NCBI GenBank assembly: GCA_018823135.1
Contig: JAHJJF010000136.1
Location: 1-64,000, forward strand
Direction of reading: 5' to 3'
Length of the DNA: 64,000 nucleotides
Source: Pseudomonadota bacterium
Lineage (GTDB): Bacteria; Desulfobacterota; Desulfobulbia; Desulfobulbales; CALZHT01
Positions within the stretch are counted from its first letter, which is position 1; every line of letters begins with the position of its first letter. The translations under genes and the position numbers were made by a program. Below are positions 45,489 through 54,360 of this stretch, piece by piece. The notes beneath the pieces were generated by a model. It ran no database searches and was not told the DNA's origin. It saw only the letters and a list, made by a program, of their open reading frames with translations.

Positions 45489-45517
45489 GTCGGTCTCGTA
45501 GAAAGCACGAGACCGAC
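45489..45517. repeat. Perfect hairpin in the gap before cstA
   Basis: GTCGGTCTCGT and its exact complement ACGAGACCGAC are separated by 7 bases. There is no T-run, so it is not a classic terminator; it lies about 90 bases before cstA and 250 after the preceding gene, and could be a regulatory hairpin in the cstA leader or an operator. The rest of 45237-45606 holds no gene. Confidence 0.55.
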
Positions 45518-45606
45518 GCGTATTCCGTTTCCAACTTATTAAAATAATCAGGGGCGATAATTCAGGTTTTGACTTTTCACGAAGTCATCATTATTAAAGT
45601 ACAATC

Positions 45607-47355
45607 ATGAACTCCCTGATCCTCGCTGCCATCTGTTTTGCCCTGTATATCGTTGCCTATCGCACATACGGACAATACCTCAGCAAAAAAATATTCGGCT
45701 TACGAAACAATAGAACCACTCCCGCCCATCGCCTGAAAGACGGTATCGACTTTGTTCCCACGAAAAAAGACGTGGTTTTCGGGCATCATTTCACATCGAT
45801 CGCCGGCACCGGCCCCATAGTCGGCCCGGCAATCGGCGTTATCTGGGGCTGGCTTCCTGCGCTGGTATGGGTGGTCCTCGGCCCGATTTTCATCGGCGCC
45901 ATCCACGATATGGGTTCCCTTGTCATCTCAATACGAAATGACGGAAAATCAGTGGCCGAAATAATCGGCAAAACTATTTCCCCGAGGGTTCGCAACCTGT
46001 TTTTCGTAATCGTTTTCCTCGAACTCTGGATTGTCATTGCCATCTTTGCGCTGATCATTGCAATCCTCTTCGGAATGTATCCAAACTCCGTGCTTGCAGT
46101 GTGGATTGAAATCCCCATTGCCCTGTGGATCGGCGCCAAAGTCCGCAGCGGCAACGCCAATCTCCTGGTTCTTTCAATCATCGGCGTCACTCTGATGTAT
46201 ATCGCGGTCATTGCCGGCAATTATCTGCCGATCAAGATGCCGCAGGTTTTCGGCCTTTCACCGATTCTCGTCTGGATGCTGATCCTTTTTCTGTATGCCG
46301 GCATCGCCTCTGCCATGCCGGTGGACCTTCTCCTGCAACCCCGGGATTATCTGAACTCCCACCAGTTACTCATCGCCATGGCACTCCTATTCGGCGGCCT
46401 GGTGGTTTCGCACCCGCCGATTGTTGCTCCTGCGGTGATTACAAATCCCCAGGGCGCACCATCGATGTTTCCGTTTCTCTTTGTAGTCATTGCCTGCGGC
46501 GCAGTATCGGGATTTCATGCACTGGTCAGTTCCGGCACCAGTTCCAAACAACTGAACCGTGAAACAGACGCGCTTTTTGTTGGATTTGGCTCGATGCTCT
46601 TTGAGGGGGCGCTTGCAGTGCTGGTGATCATGGCGTGTACTGCAGGAATCGGCCTGGGCATCCACACCTCAGGCGGAACGCTTACAGGCAGCGAGGCATT
46701 TGCAGGACATTACGCCTCCTGGGCCTCGGCAAACGGACTGGGCGCCCAATTAAGCGCCTTTATCGAAGGGGCGGCAAATATGATAACCTGCCTTGGCATA
46801 TCAAGAAACATTGCCATAACCATTATGGGGGTGTTCATTGTCTCCTTTGCCGCCACCACCCTGGACACCGCAACAAGAATTCAACGTTATGTGATCTCAG
46901 AACTTGCAGAAGGGCTGAATTTCAAAAGAATATCCGGACGAATTCCCGCAACCTGCATCACGGTTGGAACCGCCATGGCGCTCGCCTTTTATTCAGGGGA
47001 CGGCAAAGGCGCCATGACCCTGTGGCCCATCTTCGGGGCGGTCAATCAGTTGCTGGCAAGCCTTGCCCTGCTCTCAATCACCGCCTACCTTATTCACAAA
47101 AACAAGAATATCATCGTCACACTGCCGGCCATGATCTTTATGGTGATTACAACCTCATGGGCAATGGTCGGTAACGCTTCAAATCTTCTTGAGCAAAAGA
47201 ATTATTTTCTTGGCGGATTAAGCGTTTTGACCCTGGCTTTACAGGCCTGGATGTTAACGGAATCCTGGATTATCCTGAGTAAAAGGACAAAGGAGATAGA
47301 ACCGCAGGATGATAAATTTACTGAAACAGAAGTTCCCGTGCATGCAGACCACTGA
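45607..47355 (+). CDS. cstA: CstA-family carbon starvation transporter
   Basis: 582 residues, the short version of CstA, with about 16 membrane helices. The N-terminus YRTYGQYLSKKIFGL and DFVPTKKDVVFGHHFTSIAG-TGPIVGPAIGVIWGW are the family hallmarks; SGTSSKQLNRETDA and ATTLDTATRIQRYVISEL are further conserved segments. CstA/BtsT proteins import peptides or pyruvate under carbon limitation. No clear ribosome binding site precedes the ATG. It converges with the response regulator gene (7 bases between stops). Confidence 0.95.
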   Translation: MNSLILAAICFALYIVAYRTYGQYLSKKIFGLRNNRTTPAHRLKDGIDFVPTKKDVVFGHHFTSIAGTGPIVGPAIGVIWGWLPALVWVVLGPIFIGAIHDMGSLVISIRNDGKSVAEIIGKTISPRVRNLFFVIVFLELWIVIAIFALIIAILFGMYPNSVLAVWIEIPIALWIGAKVRSGNANLLVLSIIGVTLMYIAVIAGNYLPIKMPQVFGLSPILVWMLILFLYAGIASAMPVDLLLQPRDYLNSHQLLIAMALLFGGLVVSHPPIVAPAVITNPQGAPSMFPFLFVVIACGAVSGFHALVSSGTSSKQLNRETDALFVGFGSMLFEGALAVLVIMACTAGIGLGIHTSGGTLTGSEAFAGHYASWASANGLGAQLSAFIEGAANMITCLGISRNIAITIMGVFIVSFAATTLDTATRIQRYVISELAEGLNFKRISGRIPATCITVGTAMALAFYSGDGKGAMTLWPIFGAVNQLLASLALLSITAYLIHKNKNIIVTLPAMIFMVITTSWAMVGNASNLLEQKNYFLGGLSVLTLALQAWMLTESWIILSKRTKEIEPQDDKFTETEVPVHADH

Positions 47356-47361
47356 TCCGGG

Positions 47362-48717
47362 CTATTCCAACCCGAATTTTTTCAGCTTTCTCCACAAAGA
47401 TACACGATCAATGCCAAGCTCCTTGGCGGTTTCTGTTTTGTTTTGCCCCTTTTCCTTGAGCACCCATTCAACATAGGTTTTTTCAAGTTCTTCAAGGGTT
47501 GAGTATTTTCCGGCACTTTTCCTGAAAGTCTGCATTACCGAACCGCGCAGGTCATCAGGTAAATGGCTCAGCTCAATTGCCTGACTGTTGGTCAAGGCCA
47601 CGCCTCTTTCTATGATATTTTCAAGCTCCCGCACATTACCCGGAAAACCATAAGACATCAAAATCTCGGAGACTTCCGGACTGATCGTCGTCACTTCTTT
47701 TTCCATTAACGACGCATATTTTTTCAAAAAATGCAGCGAAAGAATCGGAATATCATCCCGTCTTCCCGAAAGGGGCGGCAATTCTATGGCGACAACATTA
47801 ATTCGGAAGAAAAGATCTCTGCGGAAACGACCGCTGTCAACTTCCGCCTGGAGATTACGATTGGTCGCCGCGATAAAGCGGACATTGACCTTTATGGGGC
47901 TGGTTCCACCAACCCGCAACACCTCTTTTTCCTGAATAACCCTGAGCAGCTTGACCTGCATCGCCAGAGGCATTTCAGTAATTTCATCAAGAAACAGTGT
48001 CCCATTATTGGCTGTCTCCACCAGCCCTTTTTTTGCGTCATCGGCTCCGGTGAAAGCGCCCTTTTCATGACCAAAAAGTTCATTGGCAAGCAAATCCTCG
48101 GTAAAGACCCCACAGTTAATGGCTACCATGATCCCGGCACTCCGGACGCTATTATTATGGATATAATTAGCCAGCAACTCTTTGCCGGTACCTGATTCAC
48201 CACTGATCACGACATTGGTGTCTGTTGAGGCAACCTGTTTTGCCAGAGCGAGTATCTGCCTCATATATTGATTATCGGTGATCAGGTCTCTTAGGCCATG
48301 GTAATTTTTCAGGCGCTCTTTCAGGAGGGCGTTTTCTTTTTTCAAACGGTTCTTTTCCAGGGACTCCTTGACAACCTTTCGAACTTCATCGAGTTTGTAT
48401 GGTTTGGCAATATAATGATAGGCCCCGGCCTTCATTGCATCAATGGCTGAATCAACCGTGGCATATCCGGTAATCATGATTACCTCCGTGTCGGGATGAA
48501 GCTCTCTGCTTCGCTTCAGAATCTGCATGCCGTCAACCTTCTCCATCTTCAGATCGGTAAGCACAAGGTCAAATTCTTCAGATTCAAGATATTTTATAGC
48601 CCCAGGACCACTCTGGGTGGCGGTTACGGCATATCCCTCTTTTGTAAGTATGTGCGACAGATTATTGAGCGCAATCTTCTCGTCATCAACAATCAGAATC
48701 CTTGACTCTTCCTTCAT
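47362..48717 (-). CDS. NtrC-family sigma54-dependent response regulator
   Basis: 451 residues. Receiver: DDE at 11-13, phosphoacceptor Asp 55 (LVLTDLKM), and IAKPYK Lys. AAA+ domain: Walker A GESGTGKE, the sigma54-contacting loop HEKGAFTGAD, Walker B GTLFLDEI, RRDLFFRINV, and R-finger region. C-terminal Fis-like HTH (KTETAKELGIDRVSLWRKLK). The full GAFTGA shows it activates sigma54 promoters. It overlaps the kinase gene by four bases (ATGA). The promoter and palindromes at 50461-50650 are its probable target, since a response regulator of this class usually acts on the divergent unit. Confidence 0.95.
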   Translation of the reverse strand: MKEESRILIVDDEKIALNNLSHILTKEGYAVTATQSGPGAIKYLESEEFDLVLTDLKMEKVDGMQILKRSRELHPDTEVIMITGYATVDSAIDAMKAGAYHYIAKPYKLDEVRKVVKESLEKNRLKKENALLKERLKNYHGLRDLITDNQYMRQILALAKQVASTDTNVVISGESGTGKELLANYIHNNSVRSAGIMVAINCGVFTEDLLANELFGHEKGAFTGADDAKKGLVETANNGTLFLDEITEMPLAMQVKLLRVIQEKEVLRVGGTSPIKVNVRFIAATNRNLQAEVDSGRFRRDLFFRINVVAIELPPLSGRRDDIPILSLHFLKKYASLMEKEVTTISPEVSEILMSYGFPGNVRELENIIERGVALTNSQAIELSHLPDDLRGSVMQTFRKSAGKYSTLEELEKTYVEWVLKEKGQNKTETAKELGIDRVSLWRKLKKFGLE

Positions 48718-50162
48718 TTCTCTTCTCCAGATTTATAGGGTAACCAGATTATAAATGTGGTCCCTTCACCCTCTCGACTGTCGATCCGCAAGGTTCCGCC
48801 GTGCATCTCAATAATATCATGGACAATGAAAAGTCCGAGTCCGGAACCATGGCCGACATCTTTGGTAGTAAAAAAGGGATCAAATATCTTATCACGTATC
48901 TCCAAAGGAATTCCTGGACCGTTGTCTTCAATGAGAATTTCCACCTCCCTGTTTTCCGATCCTCTGCTGATATCACGGCATGAAACCCAGACGATACCTC
49001 TCTCAGTCAACACGTCGACGGCATTTTTAATCAGATTCAGGAAAACCTGCTGCATCCGTTGTTTGTCCGCGACGATATAGAGATCTTCCGGAATCTCAAG
49101 CCTGATCTCAACATGACTGGGGACTTGACCGCGAAGCAAAACAAGCGTTTCGTCCAACAGACTCCTTAAGAGCAATTTCTGTCTGGTAAAATCCCTGATC
49201 CTTGAAAATTCCAGCAAGGTGCGAACAATATCCCGTGCCCGGTCGGATTGTCCTGTAATCTGCTCGATAAGCCCACGCTTGAAAACAATATCAGGATTCT
49301 CTATTTCTTCTGCAAGGATCTGGGCGGATGAAGAAACATTGGAAAGAGGATTGTTCAATTCATGTGCAACACCGGACAACAGAGTCCCCAGTGATGCGAG
49401 CTTTTCCGACTGAACCAGTTGGCGCTGACGAATCCGTAATTCATTGGTCATCCGGTTAAATGCCTGTAACAATGAATTGATTTCTTCATCAGCAACCCCA
49501 GGGTGCGCCAGTACAAAATCACCTCGGGATATTTGTTTGGTATAGGCTTCCAGAGTTTTCAGGGAACGCACAATATTCCGCCCCAAAAATCCGGCGATCA
49601 CAATAAAAAGGAAAACAAAGAGAACAATTGAAAAAAGAAGAACTTTACCTGTTGTATTCAGAAGTCTTTTAATTTCTATACGCTCTGTTTTTGCAGTCTG
49701 TTCAGCCTTGTCGGTAAGTCTTTTACCCCTCGACCGTATAGCGTTTTCAAGAATTATTTGTTCATTGAACAATGAAGGATCGGTAAAAAATTTCTTTTTT
49801 AGCTCCTGGAGTTTTTGCATGTCATTTTTGTATTCACCAACCGCATCCCATAAATTATTGAAAACATCGCCCGGCATTAAGGTGGTTAAAGATTTTATAT
49901 CGTGCAGAAGCAAACCTTGAAGCTTTTCGAGAAAAGCCATGTTGTCCTTATAGTCAGCCTCTTTGCCGTATAAGAAATAATTTTTTTCAAAACGCCGCAC
50001 TTCCAGGGTTGTATTCAAAAAATCGTCTATAATTTCAACATGTTCAATCCTACGCCCGACATCGCGAACAATCCCATAGGTAACAGCGGCCATAAATATG
50101 ACACAGAAAAGAAGAAAATAAAAACCAAGGGTTATTTTTTTTCGTATGCCTTTCGGAAACAT
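48714..50162 (-). CDS. Membrane-bound sensor histidine kinase (NtrB-type partner)
   Basis: 482 residues. A first membrane helix (ITLGFYFLLFCVIFMAAVTYG, residues about 9-28) and a second (VLLFSIVLFVFLFIVIAGFL, about 173-193) enclose a periplasmic helical sensor of about 140 residues (DDFLNTTLEVRRFEKNYFLY). HAMP, coiled coil, phosphoacceptor box SGVAHELNNPLSNVSSSAQI, N box LNLIKNAVDVL, and ATPase GPGIP and GSGLGLFIV follow. It signals to the overlapping response regulator. The periplasmic part lacks metal-binding clusters; its ligand is unknown. Confidence 0.95.
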   Translation of the reverse strand: MFPKGIRKKITLGFYFLLFCVIFMAAVTYGIVRDVGRRIEHVEIIDDFLNTTLEVRRFEKNYFLYGKEADYKDNMAFLEKLQGLLLHDIKSLTTLMPGDVFNNLWDAVGEYKNDMQKLQELKKKFFTDPSLFNEQIILENAIRSRGKRLTDKAEQTAKTERIEIKRLLNTTGKVLLFSIVLFVFLFIVIAGFLGRNIVRSLKTLEAYTKQISRGDFVLAHPGVADEEINSLLQAFNRMTNELRIRQRQLVQSEKLASLGTLLSGVAHELNNPLSNVSSSAQILAEEIENPDIVFKRGLIEQITGQSDRARDIVRTLLEFSRIRDFTRQKLLLRSLLDETLVLLRGQVPSHVEIRLEIPEDLYIVADKQRMQQVFLNLIKNAVDVLTERGIVWVSCRDISRGSENREVEILIEDNGPGIPLEIRDKIFDPFFTTKDVGHGSGLGLFIVHDIIEMHGGTLRIDSREGEGTTFIIWLPYKSGEEK

Positions 50163-50460
50163 CTGGGGCGCTCATATTGTAAAGGGTTTACAAAAAGTAA
50201 ATAAGTTACAAAACCCGACTAATGGAACAGCTATGTAAAAAATTTCATCCGTTGTCAGTACAGACTGCTGCCGATGATTGTTGAGTCCTCGCGGTTGAAA
50301 GACCAGCACTGAGAAAAAAATCCCCTCGAATTCCCAAACAGGATCTTTTCAAAGCCCCTGCCCTGCCTTGTCAACAAGCGACCAAAAACGCTTCCCAAAC
50401 ATCCTGGGTATCATACTTCCCTGCGCAACAAGTTTCATTAAAAGAACCATACATCATATC

Positions 50461-50475
50461 GTTGCAAATCGCAAC
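50461..50475. promoter_or_regulatory. Upstream activator palindrome 1
   Basis: GTTGC-AAATC-GCAAC is a perfect palindrome of 5-base arms with a 5-base centre, of the size bound by NtrC-type dimers, about 170 bases before the sigma54 promoter. Together with the second copy it forms a double enhancer. I found no other exact copy in intergenic sequence in this window. The rest of the 50163-50750 gap holds only these sites and the promoter. Confidence 0.7.
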
Positions 50476-50550
50476 AGCATCCACATAAAAGCAACAACAA
50501 GGTTAACTTCTTGTTTTTAAATAGAAAAATGGAAATATAGCCTTTTGCCT

Positions 50551-50565
50551 GTTACAAAGTGCAAC
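50551..50565. promoter_or_regulatory. Upstream activator palindrome 2
   Basis: GTTAC-AAAGT-GCAAC has the same layout as copy 1 with one arm mismatch (A for G). Its centre lies 90 bases from that of copy 1, a multiple of about eight and a half helical turns, and about 80 bases before the sigma54 promoter. Confidence 0.65.
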
Positions 50566-50634
50566 GCTTGCTGCTTACGACAACACAACGCGTAACTATT
50601 CGGAATTAAAGATAAAATAAGAATATTAGCGAGT

Positions 50635-50650
50635 TGGCACGATACTTGAA
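50635..50650 (+). promoter_or_regulatory. Predicted sigma54 (-24/-12) promoter
   Basis: TGGCAC-G-ATAC-TTGAA matches the RpoN consensus TGGCAC-G-N4-TTGCA except for one base at -12 (GA for GC). Spacing is exact. Expected start of transcription is about 50662, leaving a leader of about 90 bases to the gene at 50751. Two enhancer-like palindromes lie upstream and an NtrC-type regulator is divergently encoded. Confidence 0.8.
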
Positions 50651-50750
50651 ATAATACATGGCAACGCTTGACAAAAAAGAAGCGGAAACAATAAAAACCG
50701 AATTTCAGAAATGAAAAGCAGAATTAAGAAAAGACAAATTGGAGATGACA

Positions 50751-50930
50751 ATGAAAAAACAACTTAGCTGGTTTGACAGATTAATGCTGCAGATAACATT
50801 TGCAGAAGGAAATGACCATGAAAGCGCACTGGATTTCATGAATACTGCCCCCCAAAAAGGTCCTGAAAAACAAAAAGATTATTCGGCAAACAACAATAAT
50901 CTTACAGAAATCCTGCACAGTGCCGGATGA
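50751..50930 (+). CDS. Small TFAEAGE-module protein 1
   Basis: 59 residues from ATG 50751 with a TTGGAG site. Residues 1-30 (MKKQLSWFDRLMLQITFAEG then NDHESALDFM) align without gaps to the first 30 residues of the next protein, sharing F17-A-E at 17-19, S/T-A at 25-26 and F-M at 29-30. The rest (31-59) is polar and probably unstructured. It is the first gene of the unit behind the sigma54 promoter. It has no domain I can name; the module resembles half a TPR (helix end-turn-helix). A role as a short adaptor that binds the related longer proteins is a guess. Confidence 0.75.
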   Translation: MKKQLSWFDRLMLQITFAEGNDHESALDFMNTAPQKGPEKQKDYSANNNNLTEILHSAG

Positions 50931-50960
50931 GAATCTTTTACAACAAACGATGAGACAATT

Positions 50961-51464
50961 ATGAAAAACTTCCTAGGACAATTCCAAAAAGCAATGAGTG
51001 CAGCGGCTTTTGCTGAAGCAGGTGAATTCGATACCGCTCGGCAATTCATGCGTTCCGGGAAAAATTCCAATAAAAAGGTCCTGCTGGTAAACAATCAGGA
51101 CATGGTTAACCGAAAAGCATTCCGCCAAGCCTTAAATCTGTGCCAAAGACTTGAGGCTCAAATGGAAGTTATCCACATCCGAAAACCTGATGAAACGGGA
51201 CATCCAGACCCCAAGACGGCATTCAACAATATGAATCTGGAAAATATTGAAGTCTCTTATACATCGATAGTCAATAATAAAAACCTCAAGGAATCTTTAA
51301 CGGAATTTACCAGAGAACGCCGAGACATCCTCTGCGTCGTATTGGTTCCTGAAGAAAATGAGTCAGGAAAATTTCATGAAACAAAAGAAAAAATTGCTAA
51401 TTCCCTGACCAATTTACTCAAGCACTTCGACTGTCCAGTGCTGCTGTATTCCGAATGCTATTAG
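50961..51464 (+). CDS. TFAEAGE-module protein 2 with USP-like domain
   Basis: 167 residues. The module occupies residues 1-30 (AAAFAEAGEFDTARQFM at 14-30). A linker leads to a universal-stress-protein-like alpha/beta domain from about residue 38 (KKVLLVNNQD; helix; MEVIHIRKP; IEVSYTSIV; helix; ILCVVLVPE; and the end LKHFDCPVLLYSE, typical of the last helix and strand of USP). The G-x2-G-x9-G-S/T ATP motif is not seen, so it may not bind ATP. It begins 30 bases after the first small gene. Family unknown; USP call is from fold pattern only. Confidence 0.75.
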   Translation: MKNFLGQFQKAMSAAAFAEAGEFDTARQFMRSGKNSNKKVLLVNNQDMVNRKAFRQALNLCQRLEAQMEVIHIRKPDETGHPDPKTAFNNMNLENIEVSYTSIVNNKNLKESLTEFTRERRDILCVVLVPEENESGKFHETKEKIANSLTNLLKHFDCPVLLYSECY

Positions 51465-51600
51465 AGGAAACAACCAGGGTGGGAAGAAGTCTACATAAAC
51501 AGTTATGAGTCTGAATCAAAAATACAAATTAGCACATCAGTCTTCCACGGGGAAACTGAAAAAATATCTAACCAACGAAGAGAGATAAAGGAGTTCTACA

Positions 51601-52242
51601 ATGAAATTCAATTTTTTTGACAAACATATGGCCGCCGCAACCTTTGCTGAAGCCGGCGAGCATGAAACATCAATACAAATGTTAGAAGCTGACGATACGC
51701 TTCAGAAACCTCTGGCAAATGAGGGAGAAGTTAAAATATCCAAAGCCCCTGGGAAACTGTTTGAAACCGCTGCAATGGCAACAACATTTGCTGAAGCAGG
51801 TGAACATGCCACCGCTCGGCAGATTCTAACCAGTCGTGACCAGGACCATGCTCTTCTGGTTTTCGGTTCAGACAACGGTTTTTCAAAAGTTTTAATGGAC
51901 TATTCAGTCAAAATGGCCGCTAGAATCAAGTGCTCAGTGATTGCAGCTAGCATCACAGATGCGCCGCTCCGCCTGCCTGTTCACGCGAGAGAGGCTGCCA
52001 CTGCGGAATTTATTGAAAAAAGCAATCAATATGCCAAAAAATTTGCCGATAAAGCAGAAGAGCATGGACTATATTTCAGTCACATCATCGAGTTCGGTAA
52101 TCATGAAAAAATCATCGAGCAGATCCATACTGAACATCCTAACATCCAGTACTGCTTAACAGAACCTGATCCTGAAATTGCAAATGAAATGCCCGAGAAC
52201 ATTTCTATCCCGGTCTTTAACTTCGCAACTTCTGGAATATAG
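51601..52242 (+). CDS. TFAEAGE-module protein 3 with two modules and USP-like domain
   Basis: 213 residues behind AAAGGAG. First module at 10-28 (MAAATFAEAGEHETSIQML), second at 58-76 (AAMATTFAEAGEHATARQIL shown within 20). The USP-like domain starts near residue 83 (HALLVFGSDNG; long helix KVLMDYSVKMAARIK; SVIAASITDAP; KKFADKAEEHGLYFSHIIEF; NIQYCLTEP; SIPVFNFA). The two internal copies are clearer to each other than to protein 1, suggesting tandem duplication. No ATP-binding Gly motif is evident. The gene ends inside the left arm of a large hairpin. Confidence 0.78.
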   Translation: MKFNFFDKHMAAATFAEAGEHETSIQMLEADDTLQKPLANEGEVKISKAPGKLFETAAMATTFAEAGEHATARQILTSRDQDHALLVFGSDNGFSKVLMDYSVKMAARIKCSVIAASITDAPLRLPVHAREAATAEFIEKSNQYAKKFADKAEEHGLYFSHIIEFGNHEKIIEQIHTEHPNIQYCLTEPDPEIANEMPENISIPVFNFATSGI

Positions 52243-52325
52243 TATCTTTGTACACGCATGAAGCGGTCGTTTCTGGCTCGAAATATTTTTCGACCGACGA
52301 CCGCTTCATGCGTGGTGAAGATACT
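52241..52325. repeat. Long perfect stem-loop between the small-protein genes and the transporters
   Basis: CACGCATGAAGCGGTCGT (52253-52270) is the exact complement of 52297-52314. The stem resumes outside as AGTATCTT (52241-52248) with AAGATACT (52318-52325), and the 26-base loop itself contains TCGAAA/TTTCGA. There is no T-run. It overlaps the stop codon of the preceding gene. It is most likely an mRNA structure (stability or partial termination) or a REP-like element. The rest of 52326-52526 holds no recognised site. Confidence 0.8.
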
Positions 52326-52526
52326 TTCATGGAAATGTAACGCTCTATAATTCGAATCTCTTCATACAGTTCCTGTTGCAAAGAAGTTTGTTTGCACTTT
52401 CTGTCGATTCCCAACAAAAACCGTTACTTCCGGAAAAACTGTTTGATAGTTTGCGCTTAAAAAGCGGTGTAATACGAGATTGCTGCGCCTTAATACAATA
52501 ATTTTGAATATTAAAGAGGGAATAAA

Positions 52527-54329
52527 ATGACAGTGGAAATGTATATGGTCTCAGCCGTTCTGGTTTTGGCCATTTTATTGTTTATTTTCGAGTGGGTCCG
52601 CGTTGACGTCGTAGGTATCATGATGATGGTTCTTTTGCCGCTGCTGGGGCTCGTTTCTCCCAAAGAAGCGATCAGCGGTCTTTCCAGTAATGCGGTTGTC
52701 TCAATCATTGCGGTAATTATCATCGGCGCCGGTCTGGATAAAACCGGTGTAATGAATTCCATGGCCCGCATCATCCTGAAATTCGCCGGGAAAAGCGAAA
52801 GCCGGATCATGGCCCTGATTGCAGGCACAGTGGCCTTTATTTCGAGCTTCATGCAGAATATCGGTGCGGCAGCGCTTTTCATGCCGGCTGCCCGGCGCAT
52901 TGCCAAGCAGACCAACATCCCGGTATCGAGAATCCTTATCCCCATGGGATATTGCGCGATCATCGGCGGCTGTATCACCTTGATCGGTTCAAGCCCGCTC
53001 ATTCTGTTAAATGATGTAATGAAAATCACCAACCCTGACGTCGAGCCCTTCGGGCTTTTCTCCGTCACACCCGTTGGTCTGGCCCTGACCATCGCAGCAC
53101 TCCTGTATTTCATCTTTCTCGGACGCTTTGTCCTGCCGAGCTCCCAGGGAGAAAGTACAAGTGGACCGATGTCAGAACTCCTCAAGGGCACTTATAAGGA
53201 TTTCGGGAATATCTATGAACTGCATATCCCTGAAAACTATAACGGCCCCCGCGTGCTCGCCGAGCTCGGCCTTCGCCCGAAATATTTTGCCAGCGTTGTT
53301 GCCATCAACCATCCCGGGGTCATGAGAAATTTCGCTCCGGACCGGGATGCAGCAATCGCCCCGGGTGACGACATCGTCATCGTTGACAAGGCAAACATGG
53401 TAAAGCTCCTTGTTGAAGATCTTGGCTGGGTGCTCAAAGATGAACTCCAGACATTTGCCGAGGATCTTTCCCCCAACAACGCAGGTATGCTTGAGGCGAT
53501 CATCACCCCGAGATCGGAAATGGCCCGCAAAACCCTGAAGAATTTCGACTTCCGAAAAAGATATAATGTCAACCCTTTGGCGATTTTCCGTCAGAACAAG
53601 ATGTATGTAGCCGGCATATCCGACATTCCGCTGCAGTCGGGCGACGCCCTTCTTCTGCAGGGCCGCTGGGAAAAATTTCATAATCTCAAATCAAAACCAG
53701 ACCTGACATTCACCGAAGAAATCCAGGGTGAAATAATCAAAACCCACATGGCAAAATATGCTGTGGGATGCCTTATTCTTTCCCTGATCATGATTCTGGG
53801 ATTCAAGGTCCAGCTTTCCATAGCCCTGTTGACCGGTGCACTGGGCATGGTGCTCACCAAGGTAATGAGCATTGACGAGGCCTATAAATCAGTTGACTGG
53901 ATGACGGTATTCCTCCTGGGCGGCCTTATCCCCCTGGGTATTGCCTTTGAAAAAACCGGTACTGCCGGATACATTGCCGACTCGATCATGGGAGCCATAG
54001 GAACCGTACCGCCTTTGGTTCTGCTGACGGTCATCGGCCTTTTGACTTCGTTTTTCACCCTGGTTGCATCAAACGTAGGCGCCACGGTTCTCATGGTACC
54101 CCTTGCCATGAACATGGCGGTTACCGCCGGTGCAGATCCGAGAATGGCAGCGCTGGTTGTTGCCATAGCATGTTCAAACACCTTTATCCTGCCGACGCAT
54201 CAGGTAAATGCCCTGATCATGCGGCCGGGCGGTTATAAAACCATCGATTATTTTCGTGCAGGCGCAGGTATGACAGTTCTGTACATGGTTGTCATGATGA
54301 CCTGCATCTACTTCTTTTTCGGCATCTGA
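52527..54329 (+). CDS. SLC13-type anion transporter with TrkA-C (RCK_C) domains
   Basis: 600 residues behind AGAGGGAAT. The ArsB/NhaD superfamily membrane part is split: helices about 1-200 and 390-600, with GAGLDKTGVMNSMARIIL, the re-entrant loop SFMQNIGAAALFMPAARRIA and the second one NVGATVLMVPLAMNMAV. Between them lie two TrkA-C-type cytosolic domains (about 230-385; YELHIPENYNGPRVLAEL, GDDIVIVDKANMV and SGDALLLQGRWEK). Such proteins carry sulfate, dicarboxylates or similar with Na+; the regulatory domains may sense a ligand. It may share the sigma54 transcript but is separated by the long hairpin. Confidence 0.88.
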   Translation: MTVEMYMVSAVLVLAILLFIFEWVRVDVVGIMMMVLLPLLGLVSPKEAISGLSSNAVVSIIAVIIIGAGLDKTGVMNSMARIILKFAGKSESRIMALIAGTVAFISSFMQNIGAAALFMPAARRIAKQTNIPVSRILIPMGYCAIIGGCITLIGSSPLILLNDVMKITNPDVEPFGLFSVTPVGLALTIAALLYFIFLGRFVLPSSQGESTSGPMSELLKGTYKDFGNIYELHIPENYNGPRVLAELGLRPKYFASVVAINHPGVMRNFAPDRDAAIAPGDDIVIVDKANMVKLLVEDLGWVLKDELQTFAEDLSPNNAGMLEAIITPRSEMARKTLKNFDFRKRYNVNPLAIFRQNKMYVAGISDIPLQSGDALLLQGRWEKFHNLKSKPDLTFTEEIQGEIIKTHMAKYAVGCLILSLIMILGFKVQLSIALLTGALGMVLTKVMSIDEAYKSVDWMTVFLLGGLIPLGIAFEKTGTAGYIADSIMGAIGTVPPLVLLTVIGLLTSFFTLVASNVGATVLMVPLAMNMAVTAGADPRMAALVVAIACSNTFILPTHQVNALIMRPGGYKTIDYFRAGAGMTVLYMVVMMTCIYFFFGI

Positions 54330-54360
54330 AACCGCTTAAAATCCATAAAGGACTACAACA

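Noticed and set aside
50658-50714. Tiny plus-strand frame MATLDKKEAETIKTEFQK
   Set aside because: It has no ribosome binding site and starts upstream of the expected sigma54 transcription start (about 50662).
51507-51590. 27-codon frame between the second and third TFAEAGE genes
   Set aside because: There is no ribosome binding site and it lacks the module; likely chance.
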